From NCBI GenBank assembly GCA_000310025.1, contig FN648985.1, positions 4,639 to 15,329 on the forward strand: a stretch of DNA of 10,691 bases, given 5' to 3'. Positions 1 through 8,519 of the stretch are shown here, piece by piece. Origin of the DNA: Ectocarpus siliculosus (Eukaryota; Sar; Phaeophyceae; Ectocarpales; Ectocarpaceae). The notes below the pieces were generated by a model. That model was not told where the DNA came from and made no database searches. It was given only the letters and a program-made list of their open reading frames with translations. The position numbers were made by a program, and so were the translations under genes. Each line of letters begins with the position of its first letter. Position 1 is the stretch's first letter.

Positions 1-450
1 TTTGGATTGGGAGTTTTTGTTTGGGGGGGGGGGGGGGGGGGGAAAATGGTTAGGTGTGGGGGAGAGTAAAAGCCGGGGGGGGGGGAAGCCCCGGCCAAAA
101 ACAGGGTAAAAAGGGGTAAAACTTGCCCCCCCTTTTTAAACGGATTATTTAAAAAAAAATCCCCCCCGCGTAAATAAGGGGCGGGGCGATGTTTGGTTCC
201 AGGGTTACCTTTTTGGGGCCCTTAAACTTCCCCATGGGAAAGGGGGGGGGGGGGGGCCCGCACACGGTTTTTTTTTCTTTTTTGGGGGCCTGGGGGGCTT
301 GGACCCAGTGGTGTCTTGGGGGGGGGTTACCCAGGGGCCCAGCCACCCTTTTTCCTTTGGGTAAAAAAAGGGGGGGGGGGGGGGGTTTGTGTGTGTTTGT
401 GACGGGGGGTTTTGGGGGGGGGGGGGGGGAGGAGGAGATAGAGAAATAGA
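1..450. other. Low-complexity, probably low-quality sequence
   Basis: This stretch is built of runs of G (10 to 16 long), with A and T runs between them. Nearly every base occurs as a doubled or longer homopolymer, for example around 20-43, 75-85, 120-140, 241-257, 371-386 and 413-430. Normal-looking sequence resumes abruptly near 450. This is typical of the over-called tail of a Sanger or pyrosequencing read at a contig end, rather than of real genome structure. The open frames through it, on both strands, are proline- or glycine-rich by-products of the homopolymers. Remains of a true exon seem to survive at about 296-354 on the minus strand. Confidence 0.75.
296..354 (-). CDS. Probable third exon of Mpv17/PMP22-family gene (damaged)
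   Basis: Reading the minus strand, an AG acceptor at 356-355 (CCCAAAG) would start an exon at 354. The previous exon ends one base into a codon. Adding the first two bases here completes a Gly codon and continues as K-R-V-A-G-P-L-G, giving A-I-Y-G-K-R-V-A-G-P-L-G across the junction. Mpv17-family proteins have an AIYG...GP..H.WY block at exactly this place. The frame then enters a run of C (Asn-Pro-Pro-Pro-Arg) and emerges as H-H-W-V-Q-A, which resembles the H-x-W-Y part with the spacing disturbed. I infer a real exon corrupted by homopolymer errors. The downstream border cannot be placed; 296 is only where the resemblance stops. Confidence 0.4.
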
Positions 451-534
451 GATAAATGGGCATGGGCAGGCGTCGCGTCTGACTGCCATTTTGTGGTTTG
501 CCGTTATTTCATGATGCATTGACCGACGCTCACC

Positions 535-574
535 TTTCTCTACACCACCGTAGGTTTCTCTACACCACCGCAGG
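535..574. repeat. Two 20-bp tandem repeats in an Mpv17-gene intron
   Basis: The unit TTTCTCTACACCACCGYAGG occurs twice head to tail (535-554 and 555-574), differing at one base. The first 11 bases recur at about 1005-1015 in the other intron of the same gene. The stretch lies in the intron between the second and the probable third exon. It is a plain tandem duplication with no sign of function. Confidence 0.7.
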
Positions 575-683
575 TACTGCTGTCGGTGAACCAGCCCTCC
601 TCCCCACCCCCGGGGGCCGAGGCAAAACGAGAACACACGGGAGAAAATACCCATTCTTGGCAAAACGTGAAGGCAAGTCTCAC

Positions 684-819
684 CATAGATGGCTAACCGC
701 TTGAACTCAAGGGCGGCCAGAAAAGAGCCCAACGTAAACGACTCCGTCGCCGCCGTCTTGAACGCCAGCGCTTGCGCCATGATGTCACCGATGCCACAGA
801 TCACCCCGGACGTGACGAC
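684..819 (-). CDS. Mpv17/PMP22-family protein, exon with first TM segment
   Basis: The minus-strand exon encodes 45 residues plus one base. It begins V-V-T-S-G-V-I-C-G-I-G-D-I-M-A-Q and ends F-K-R-L-A-I-Y-G. The T-S-G-x-x-x-G-x-G-D-x-x-A-Q signature and the basic residue before the next helix are hallmarks of the Mpv17/PMP22 family, small four-helix proteins of the inner mitochondrial or peroxisomal membrane. Borders: acceptor AAG at 822-820, donor GTGAGA starting at 683. The upstream exon ends in phase 0 and reads I-T-K, so the join I-T-K-V-V-T-S-G matches the family (usually T-K-A-V-T-S-G). The exon after it is damaged. The family's exact biochemical role is unsettled, with channel activity and mitochondrial DNA maintenance proposed; organelle assignment cannot be made here because the N-terminus is missing. 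Confidence 0.82.
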
Positions 820-1269
820 CTTCGGGTTTTGGAAACACAGCAGCAGTGTACGGTGAGGCAGGGGGAAAAATACACGAAGCCTTGTCAGCTTTACTTCGTG
901 CGGAATCGATGACACTGCCGTGCCGCACACGCTCCAGGGTGTTTTTTTTTCACACCCATGTGCTGTTCTCATCACTCGTCAGGCTGAATTGCAGCCAAAC
1001 CTTCTTTCTCTACACGTACAGTACATTTTCCGGAAAACGGGCTTAAGAAAGGCCATCCGCCCTTTCGAGTGTGCCATCTGACGGTGGACTCTGTCTATGT
1101 CACATCGAGATGCTGGTGGGGGGCGATACACCTGGTAGACTTGCACAAGTCTCCGCCTGGAAGCCGACTCGTCACACCTCAACTCAAAAAAAGACACGTG
1201 TAGCTTCCCGTCGAAGCGCGGCCTGCCGTGGTACGCGGTGTCAATCCATATCGTTTGCGATCTGCGAAC
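820..1269 (-). other. Intron of the Mpv17-family gene
   Basis: This 450-base stretch separates the T-K and V-V-T-S-G exons. On the minus strand it starts GTTCGC and ends CCCGAAG. Its frames contain stops and no family resemblance, and no other gene or RNA is apparent inside it. The AAG acceptor is unusual but gives the correct phase and family-consistent sequence. Confidence 0.6.
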
Positions 1270-1396
1270 CTTGGTGATGATGGGTTTGGTGTCTAGGGCG
1301 CGGAGGTAGGAGGCGAGGAGACCATCGCCGCCGTTCTTGTTGCCCGATTCCACCACGAGGCCGCCATTGTCGGGGGCGGGCACCGCTACCCCGCGT
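1270..1396 (-). CDS. Mpv17/PMP22-family protein, N-terminal exon
   Basis: The minus-strand reading ends L-L-A-S-Y-L-R-A-L-D-T-K-P-I-I-T-K, followed at once by a GT donor at 1269-1268 (AAG|GTTCGC). The W/S-Y-L-x-x-L-x-x-x-P-x-x-T-K pattern is the N-terminal family signature that precedes the first membrane helix, and the 450-base intron (820-1269) removes the gap to the TSG exon. The 5' border is uncertain. There is no in-frame ATG back to the upstream stop at 1540-1542, only a GTG at 1383, so the initiator Met must lie on an earlier exon. The best acceptor looks like the CAG at 1399-1397, which follows a C/T-rich stretch. A TAG at 1388-1386 and a CAG at 1439-1437 are alternatives. The residues before the signature (N-K-N-G-G-D-G) look like a low-complexity leader. 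Confidence 0.7.
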
Positions 1397-1453
1397 CTGC
1401 GCAGGAGGACCCCGCCGCGAGCTCGTCTTACGACACCTGATAAGGTTTTACAA

Positions 1454-1628
1454 CAGTGGGGGGGGGGGGGAGGGGGGGTTAGTGTCGGTTGAAAACTGCC
1501 GGTGTCCGGTATACACAGTGCCGGTACGCACAGATTGAATCATCTTGTACTTTGAATAATGTCGGTGTCCGGAATAGAGCCGGTCTATTATCTGGGCTCA
1601 TACCGGCACTAAACAGCCCCCCCCGCTG
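1454..1628. mobile_element. Possible 175-bp MITE with G-rich terminal inverted repeats
   Basis: The left end starts CAGTGGGG, runs through a long G tract and reads GTTAGTGTCGGT. The reverse complement of the right end starts CAGCGGGG and reads TGTTTAGTGCCGGT, so the ends are imperfect inverted repeats of about 30 bases. Inside are a perfect inverted pair AGTGCCGGTA (1517-1526) / TACCGGCACT (1601-1610) and two direct copies of CGGTGTCCGG (about 1500 and 1563). Short length, no coding capacity and CAG-starting inverted ends suit a non-autonomous DNA transposon, perhaps hAT-like. No convincing target-site duplication is seen (left flank TTTTACAA, right flank AATAGAGT), so class and exact ends are uncertain. 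Confidence 0.45.
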
Positions 1629-2957
1629 AATAGAGTAGTAGATCGATCGTCAATCATAGCAGTCGGAGCTCTTCAACTACAAGTACAGAGAGGGAAGGCC
1701 ATACTTCCAGGAGCGCAAAAAAAAAGAACGGAAAAAATGCTCAAGCATACAGTATGTCCCGTGCGGTTGGTGTGATGTACAACTATCTGCGGGCCTTGTC
1801 GGCATGATACCGCGTGATCTCTCGACTGCGAGAGTGAAGTGCACGTCAAGCGCTATTGTACGGATGTTCAGCTCTTCTCCCTTTCTCGTGTCCAGCCTTG
1901 TCAGCACACAATAATAAAAAAAAAATGCCGTGTTTCTCCACGCCATTACTTGTATACACACACAAGCAGCAGCGGTGGCCGGCACGTCGTATCACGTACT
2001 GGTACCACTGGAGAGCACCAGCCAAGGAACACAATTCCTCTCTGCAGCGATGACATGTTTGCAATGACATGTTTTTATGAGGAAAAACATTGCTACTACT
2101 GTCATCGAAACGTATTTTTTTCTTTTCACGCGACAGAAAAAATGGCAACATGTCCACCGACAACCATGGAGCGCTTTCGTGGAGGAAGATGTAAAGCACC
2201 AAAAGACACAACCGAGGAGGGTTTGTTAGAAGAAGATACCCATCCAATCAATGATAGTTGAGACTATCCGTTAGAGAGAACGGTACCCTCGAAGTCTAGT
2301 TTCGGTCAAAGATTGTTAGGGCGGAAGATCCAAGATCTGCAGAGTTAATCTTCCATCTCCCTCCATGCGTGTTTTTGTGTTTTTGCCCCGGCTGGTATCA
2401 CTGGTTTCTCAGAAGAGTTCAGGAAACAGACGTATCTACATAGAGCAGTAACCCCAGTGTCCAGCAGATGCCACGAGAACCTCTTTAACACACACGTCAC
2501 ACCCCGCTGAGAAACACTTTGATCTCGAGCAAGTGTAACATAACGAGGCGGATGCCGCGGTTGAACAACTCCATTCGAACGCTGACGCTCACTGAACGCT
2601 GCTACAGTACTACAATGCTGTAAGAATGTGGAAACACCTGACCTTTTTTTTTTTTTTTTCTTAATATGACACAACGAATCCATCTCTATCTATAGAAAAG
2701 ATATTCCTCTCAACGTCGCCCCCTACGTCATCCTCGGTACGTACATGTCTCATTCCACCTATGCTCTACCACGCCCCTCGCTAAACAAAGAATCCCAGCG
2801 TGAAGATTCTGCTGGGGCATTCCAACACAGAGATCAACTCGCGTAGGGGTCTTGGTGGTTTGGATGCTTGGGAGCGGTGTGTGAGGACGTCATGGGTCAG
2901 GGAGGGGAAGACAATATGTGATTATATACATGTATCATTCGAACAACCTTTATTTGA

Positions 2958-2975
2958 AAGTCTACATGTAGACTT
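2958..2975. repeat. Perfect 18-bp palindrome
   Basis: AAGTCTACATGTAGACTT is its own reverse complement over all 18 bases, in AT-rich intergenic DNA. It could be a dimeric protein-binding site or chance; nothing nearby decides this. Confidence 0.6.
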
Positions 2976-3124
2976 GACTATCCGTACGAAAATCTGCAAC
3001 AACAGCAGAGTGATCTCAAGGTATGTCCGATAGCATTTATTTGCAGAAGCAGGCAAGAGAAAGAGGGATCGAATAAAGGGTTGACGATGGTCTCGACGCG
3101 CACCTTCACGAGAGCGCGACCCAG

Positions 3125-3155
3125 TACTACAGCAGCACAGCAGTAGTAGTAGCAG
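3125..3155. repeat. Trinucleotide-rich CAG/TAG tract
   Basis: A short degenerate microsatellite of AGC and AGT triplets in intergenic DNA, with no coding frame through it. Confidence 0.5.
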
Positions 3156-3889
3156 GTGCATGTGTACTTGTGTGACGAAGCACACGTCATCAACCGTCGT
3201 CTTCTTCTGCGACACAACAAGCTGGGTTCGCGCTCGTTCATGGATCATACCATGTGTGTTCAGTCGTACATATGGCTACGCATTGGGCTTCGGAAGGAGC
3301 CTGACCGAGAGAGCGATTCCTCACCAAGCTGCTGCTCCACGCCATCGATAGCCCTTGGCGGCGTGGCTGCTGGGCTAGGCACCCCTCCTCCGCGCGTGGT
3401 CACGACTCCAGCAAACGCCGAAGAGGCATGGCACGAGCACAGCGCTAGTGCGAGCGAAAGAAGCTGGCGAGAGTTGACCATGATCACAAACACTCCTCTG
3501 GCGCTTGCGACGAGTAGGGGCTGCGAGTGGGGGAGGGTATATGTGAATGACGCGTACGTATGATATGCCTGTCAACAACAATGTGCTGCCGCTGCTGTTA
3601 GCAGCATTCGTACTTTCTTACTGTAAGAGAAGAACAAAAACGGCTCCGGGGAGGATACGGGGAGGTGCCCATGCCCGGCATCCCTCTATTCATGCTAGAA
3701 ACCCCGTGTGAACAATCGGTTGCTTGCTAGCTGTAGTGCAGTTGGTATGGCGGCGTTTCCAGTGCAACGCCATACGTTGGTGCTGTGGAAGTCCTTTGTT
3801 CATTGCCTGTTTGGCACCACACGGGCCAGACCTTTGGTTCACGTTTCTGATTAGTACGTGATCGATCATCGACAGAGTTCTGGCAGCCC

Positions 3890-3912
3890 ACAATTACATA
3901 ATTGGTAATTGT
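3890..3912. repeat. 8-bp inverted repeat with 7-base loop
   Basis: ACAATTAC at 3890-3897 pairs perfectly with GTAATTGT at 3905-3912 around an AT-rich 7-base loop. It is followed by a short T run, so it has a hairpin-plus-T shape, but in a eukaryotic intergenic context it has no known terminator role. Confidence 0.45.
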
Positions 3913-5830
3913 TTTTACCAGGATATCCCCAGCTTGCCAACGAGCGCGGAGCATTCCAGGAAAATTTCCTTTCAACAAGCAACCATACCGCATGATAATC
4001 CTGCAGACCCCACCGCCTCCTCGTCCCCCCCCCCTCCACTCGCGCAAACTGCACACGGACCTTCTTCAGAAGCAAGCGACTACGCCAAAGACCAAAGACG
4101 GTGCTCACGCGGGAGTGTCCCTCTACGCGGGTGGCCAACAGGTTAGGGTTAGGTGAGGCCTTCTGTACTTTGGGGTCTTGTACGGCTGGCTGTTGCTGTT
4201 GGGGGTTTTGAGCAAGGTTTGTAGGTTTTGGGTGGGGAATGAGCCGAGTGTCAGGGCGGCTCATCGGAGAATGGTTGACACACAGAAAGGGCAGCAATCT
4301 CGGCACTAAACGTAAAACCTTTTGGTACACAACACCGATTGATGTGAGCCAGGAGTGCACCGTGGACGAGTGCGGTTGTTGAACTGCGCGTATGTGCCAG
4401 AGGGTGAGTTGCGTGTTCAGATAAATGTACACGGACAGCAAAAAAGGTTTTCAAGTTTCCCTCCAAGTTCCGCCCAGGTGGGAAAGCACACAGACTGATG
4501 ATGATCCCTGAGGAGGGGGATTTGAGAACTGTTATCTACAGGTGGTGGTGCCGTACGTAGTATTCTGCCAGTCGACCTCCAGAACGAGCCATGTGCTGCT
4601 GTAGCTGCTTTTTCCCAAAGGGACACGTTAATAATCGGCACGTTACAGGTGCTCGTATGTATCGGCAATAAGATGCTCACCGAGATTGTTGCTGTTTTTT
4701 GGCCACTGGCTAGGTATTCTGCGGAGTGGGAGCACCGGGCCGACAACTGTAGACTTGGAGTGAAACGCGAGGTGGCGGTAGGGAGTTCGCTGAATCGCGT
4801 GTGTGAACGTAAGTGCGCTGGGGGGGGGGACGGGTTCAAAATGTGTTTGGGGTTGGAGCCCGGAAAAACAAACGTGCCCGAACTATTTTGTGGTAGAAAA
4901 CAGACGATCTTCAGCGAACATTTTTTTGCAGTTTGCCAAGTTTGCGAAAAAAAAAATGATCTGTAACATTTCGTAAAATATGTGCTACAAGTAGATGACT
5001 CTATAAAGCAGCAATTCACAGAGCAACTGTCAAATAGCAAGGCGAATTTGGTGGCAGGCCCGCATGCACACACACGTAGAAAATAACGGCGGAGGGTTTC
5101 TCTCCCCGACGCTCTCCTTGTCGTACTGTAGAATCCTAGCAGCCCACCCGGCAGAGCACTGCAGCAGCAGGATGTTCTGTAAACACCTGGGCCTCTGCAT
5201 TGCTGCTGTTGTTGTATGCCAGGGGTACTACTGTACATGTATACAGACAGGGATAGAAGTTCGTTGCCAAATGCTGCTGGGATACCCTATGCATATATAC
5301 AGCAGTATGTGATTGGTAATATTTTCTTGTTTGGCATCGCGTGCCGAGCGGGAGCGATGGGCTCTACAAGGTATCTATTTACCATTCATACGTACTCTGT
5401 ACGCCGCCTTAGTGCCTGATCTTATGGCCATCAACGTCTGTTCGAGTTGGTGTATCGTGTAAATGATGTGTCCCGGGTCGTTTTTCTACTTGTGTAGACT
5501 ACCATTGATTTTTTTTTCGGGGGTATACAGCAGTTCCATGTTGGGTAGTTAGGCTGTGACCACGGAAGGAAGGCTTCCGCGTCAGTATGGTGGTATGTGG
5601 TACGGGTGTTAAGGAGAACCGGTTTTAATGTAAGACAACGAACACCTCTTATCTACTCACTGGATACATTCATACTTCCGGAGGTTGTTGTCTGCACATG
5701 ATGAATAGAAACGGTTTCGCTCTCTCCTCAGCACCTTTTAACGTCCATCCACACCGGTCCTCCTGCTTTTTTGTGTGTTACTGCTGTCGCGGGCTGCTTA
5801 TGGAAAGATCCTATAAATATCGACGGGTGT

Positions 5831-5850
5831 TGTGTGTGTGTGTGTGTGTG
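5831..5850 (+). repeat. (TG)10 microsatellite
   Basis: Ten uninterrupted TG dinucleotides followed by TA and a T run, in the region upstream of the protease gene. It would be length-polymorphic and might serve as a marker. Confidence 0.85.
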
Positions 5851-6518
5851 TATTTTTTTCGTTCCATCTGTTGTGGACGCCAGTATACGCCTTTCGTTAT
5901 TTTTGTCGACGCATCAGCAGGGGTCGCACAGGAGGTGGGAAAACCAAGAACACCGACTGGAGTTTTTTTCTCCGCATTTCCTCCTGCGGTGCTTGCCGGA
6001 AAGTGTCAACAAGCGCGAAGGGTTCGGCAATCCCTCCCCCTCTATGTTGTTGCATGTACTCTAACGACAGCTGTATGCGGTTGTTTGAATCAGAACCGGA
6101 ATTTTTTTACGCTGAGGTTACCAACCAAACCATTCAGCCACAGCTGTTGCTGATGGAGAACAAGCACAAAAACATACTTCGTATTAAAGTACACCCGAAC
6201 AAACCACCTAGCTATCCGCGTACCGTAAGAAGCCGAGGAGTGGTCACCGTCTTGCACCCTTCCATGCTCGTGTCCGGGGCTCGCTGTGTGTGGAATCGAA
6301 CGCATGTATTTTTTTCGACATGAGTATTTTCTTTTCTGACGGGACGCAAGCATCCGAAGCTGTGTGTCAATCTAGAATAAATCGCACCCGACCTCAACCC
6401 TCCAAAATTGAACTCACCCCAGGTTTCGAGCGTGGAATACCGTTCCGCAACGTGTCCCGCTCTTCATCGCCGGTGAGCACGCGCGCTCCTTTGCGTGCCA
6501 AGAAAAAATAAAAACACC

Positions 6519-7590
6519 ATGCTCCTCGCCAAGGCGGCATCGCTCCAAGCCCTGGCCTTGGCGTTCGCAGGGGGGGGGGCATCAGCGGCACCTGCCCAGC
6601 CGCACCCGCCCCTCTCCGTCATACGAGGCGCCCTCTTGACGACGGCGGGGGAGACGTTTCGTCACCAGGGGGAGTTCAAGGCCGCGGTCGAGTGGCACGA
6701 GGCGCGGCTCGACGACGCCCGGCCTGCGCCCTACCTCGCGTGCGCTTCGACGGACAGCAGCGACCGAAGCGGCGGCGGAGCGACGCTGTCGCACGTTCTC
6801 GGGGCCGGCGCCATCGGCGGCCGCGTGGTCGCCAGCTCGGCCGAGCACGGCGTCTGCGTCGTGGCCACGGCGACGCCCGGCCAGGCGGAGAGCGTCTTCC
6901 AGGGACAGCAGGCCTTCTCCTCGTGGGCAGCCTTTCCCTCCGCGCTAAAGCTCGCCCCGGGGCTCTTGGACCACCCCCACGGCGGTAGGGACGGCGGCGG
7001 GGACGGCCGGCTGAGGACGACTCACGGAGAAAGGCTTCGTCGACCGAAGGACCGCAAGGGCGGTAGCGGGGGTAACGGCAACGGGGGCGCCGGCACCGGC
7101 GGCAGCAGGGATGTCGGCGGTAGCAGCGGGGGCGCCGGCGGCAGCGGTAGCCGTAGCGGCATCGGCGACAACATCGGCGGTGGCCCGTCTAGCGTCACTG
7201 GCCTTACGGTCGAGCTCGCGCCCGGAGTCCTGGCGGCGACGAACAGACGGGGCAGCGGCGGCGGCGGCGGCGGCGGCGGCTGGTACGCGAGCAGCGGCGA
7301 GCTGACCGACGAGTGGCGTGAGGAACTCATGTCCGAATCGCTCGACGTGCACGGCAAGAGCTTCTGGTCGTCTGGCTGGTCGGCGAAGCTTCTCGACGAG
7401 GCGGCTGCGGAAGGGGCAGGCGACTCGTTGGGAGGAGGGCCGGGGGAGGTGCTTGCGAGGGAGTGGACGCGAGCGGCCGACGTTCTCCGGGGGCTTGGCG
7501 GGGCCGAGGGCGGCCCGACGATCGGAGACGTCTGCTCGTGGGACGGGTTGGTGGTGGTGCACACGGATGATGATCTCCTCACGATGAAAG
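6519..7590 (+). CDS. Secreted subtilisin-like (S8) protease, exon 1: signal peptide and N-terminal region
   Basis: This exon encodes 357 residues plus one base. The start is the ATG at 6519 in good context (AACACCATG); the only upstream in-frame candidate is a GTG at 6495. Residues 1-23 form a signal peptide (M-L-L-A-K-A-A-S-L-Q-A-L-A-L-A-F-A, then Gly/Ala/Ser to a likely cut after A-S-A), so the product enters the secretory pathway. Residues about 25-170 are a mixed N-terminal region, probably part of a propeptide. A Gly/Ser-rich linker follows at about 181-222 and a poly-Gly run at about 245-252. Then come an acidic, Trp-containing part and the end, W-D-G-L-V-V-V-H-T-D-D-D-L-L-T-M-K. The donor is AAAG|GTAACA at 7591. 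Phase and sequence continue exactly into the exon at 8501. The identification rests on the downstream exons; this part alone has no catalytic motif. Confidence 0.72.
6569..6578 (+). repeat. G10 run inside the signal-peptide coding region
   Basis: Ten consecutive G bases code for the Gly-Gly-Gly just before the signal-peptide cut site. The frame is intact as given, but one base gained or lost here, by sequencing error or by slippage, would destroy the reading frame of the whole protease. Confidence 0.7.
7251..7281 (+). repeat. (GGC)n microsatellite coding poly-glycine
   Basis: A GGC triplet run, interrupted once near its start, encodes about eight consecutive Gly residues in the N-terminal region of the protease. 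It is in frame, so length variation would change only linker length. Together with the earlier glycine-rich stretch (7060-7190) it forms flexible linkers. Confidence 0.8.
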
Positions 7591-8500
7591 GTAACACCAC
7601 GTTGTTGGTTCGGCTCGGCAACAACGTGTTTTGCCCCTGCGTCGCCGATGATCGAAGGTAGCGGGTGGTGACCACACAAACTTCGGGAGTTCAATTATTT
7701 GGCTATCTTGTGGCAAGAGGCATCGGTTTACCAGGTCAAGACATATCGCAAGGGGTAATAGAGGGGGAGAGAGAGAGACGTGGCGGCAGTGTCTAGGAAC
7801 GACCGGTGGCCTCGGCCGGGCCTGGGAGAGAATGTTTACCTCAACCACGATTCCGTTGAGACTGCTGGAAGGTTTTCGGAGTTTTTCTCGGGACTGAGAT
7901 GAGTCAAAACGGCAAGGAATGGATTTGGCGGCCGCCCATACCAGCCATCTACCGTCTCGACACGACAACGCATAAGCATACAAACGACACTTGTGAATGG
8001 ACGGGAACTACCGATGAATAGCACTATGTCTTGAATAGTGACTAATCAAGCGCCAGTTTCGTGCCTCCTCCCACCCCCGTCAACAAGCACTGTCTTGTTG
8101 TGTGTTTTCTTGGGATTAGTTTCTCAAACCGAAGTTGTGCCGGGGAGAGTTCTTTCGGTAACTCCGGCATCTATCGCAAGGACAATGGCTCGTTCCCCCT
8201 CGCATAGCATCGATGTCTATCATTGACAACACTATGCCTTGTGCTTCCCCTGTATGCGGCATGGACCATTTATCATTGACGACACAATGCCTTGTTCTTC
8301 CACAGGCATGGACCACCTCCTGCCTATGTAGCAGGCAAGGACCATCCATCGCTGACAACACAATGCCTTGAGCTTCCCCTGTATGCGGCGTGGACCATCT
8401 ATCATTGACGACACAGTGCCTTGTGCTTCTCCTGTATGCGGCAAGGACTTTCTACAACTGACAACGCAATGGCTTGCGTGCTTCCCCTATGATGTAACAG
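7591..8500 (+). other. Intron 1 of the protease gene
   Basis: A 910-base intron from GTAACA to TAACAG. Its second half carries a GA-rich tract (about 7761-7780) and, from about 8218, the degenerate tandem repeat described separately. Its removal joins A-A-A-G to G-C, making a Gly codon, so that L-L-T-M-K-G-M-D-H-L-L-P reads through as expected of the family. I see no other gene inside it. Confidence 0.6.
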
Positions 8501-8519
8501 GCATGGACCACCTCCTGCC
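8218..8519 (+). repeat. Degenerate ~53-bp tandem repeat crossing the intron 1/exon 2 junction
   Basis: There are five units, starting at 8218, 8271, 8347, 8400 and 8453. Units 1, 3 and 4 are 53 bases. Each unit follows the order TATCATTGAC, (A/G)ACACAATGCCTTG, CTTCCCCTGTATGCGGC and ATGGACCA. Units 2 and 5 differ in the second half, where both carry the same splice-acceptor-like ACAG followed by GCATGGACCACCTCCTGCC (8302-8324 and 8497-8519, identical over 23 bases). In unit 5 this is the actual start of exon 2. A more decayed unit may precede at about 8171-8217. The array therefore includes coding sequence at its right edge. Confidence 0.8.

Larger units (their letters stand above)
1629..6518. 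other. Long non-coding/intergenic stretch, no recognisable gene
   Basis: In about 4.9 kb I find no protein-family signature, tRNA or rRNA on either strand. Open frames exist, the longest being 273 codons on the minus strand at 4417-5238. They are rich in Ser, Cys, Thr and Pro, lack the GC-rich third positions of the genuine exons in this window, and resemble no family I know. The stretch separates the diverging Mpv17-family and protease genes, so it should hold both promoters, any upstream untranslated exons and the missing first coding exon of the Mpv17-family gene. A TATA-like CTATAAATAT lies at 5811-5820, about 700 bases before the protease ATG. Its use cannot be judged. Confidence 0.5.

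Noticed and set aside
189-449. Glycine-rich plus-strand frame near the left end
   Set aside because: The glycines come from G homopolymers in low-quality sequence, and the opposite strand holds remains of a real exon.
205-975. A 256-codon minus-strand frame read as one protein
   Set aside because: Only the 684-819 part is coding. The rest runs through an intron with a good GTGAGA donor at 683 and into the homopolymer-damaged end.
2050-2074. ATGACATGTTT repeated at a 14-base spacing, and other short direct repeats in the intergenic DNA
   Set aside because: Only two short copies and no array. Expected by chance in AT-rich DNA; no CRISPR-like regularity.
4141-4153. GGTTAGGGTTAGG as an interstitial telomere repeat
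   Set aside because: Only about two TTAGGG units are present, which is expected by chance. There is no longer array.
6495-6518. An earlier GTG start for the protease
   Set aside because: Nuclear eukaryotic genes rarely start at GTG, and the ATG at 6519 has good context and begins directly with the signal peptide.
6945-7694. Long minus-strand frames (217-249 codons) opposite the protease N-terminal exon
   Set aside because: They are shadows of a GC-rich, glycine-rich plus-strand exon: Pro/Ala-rich, with no family resemblance, and the plus-strand frame has a start, a signal peptide and matching splice phases.
8306-8328. The upstream copy of the exon 2 start as the true exon start
   Set aside because: After G-M-D-H-L-L-P it reads Met and then a stop (ATG TAG). 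Only the copy at 8501 continues in frame to the catalytic exons.
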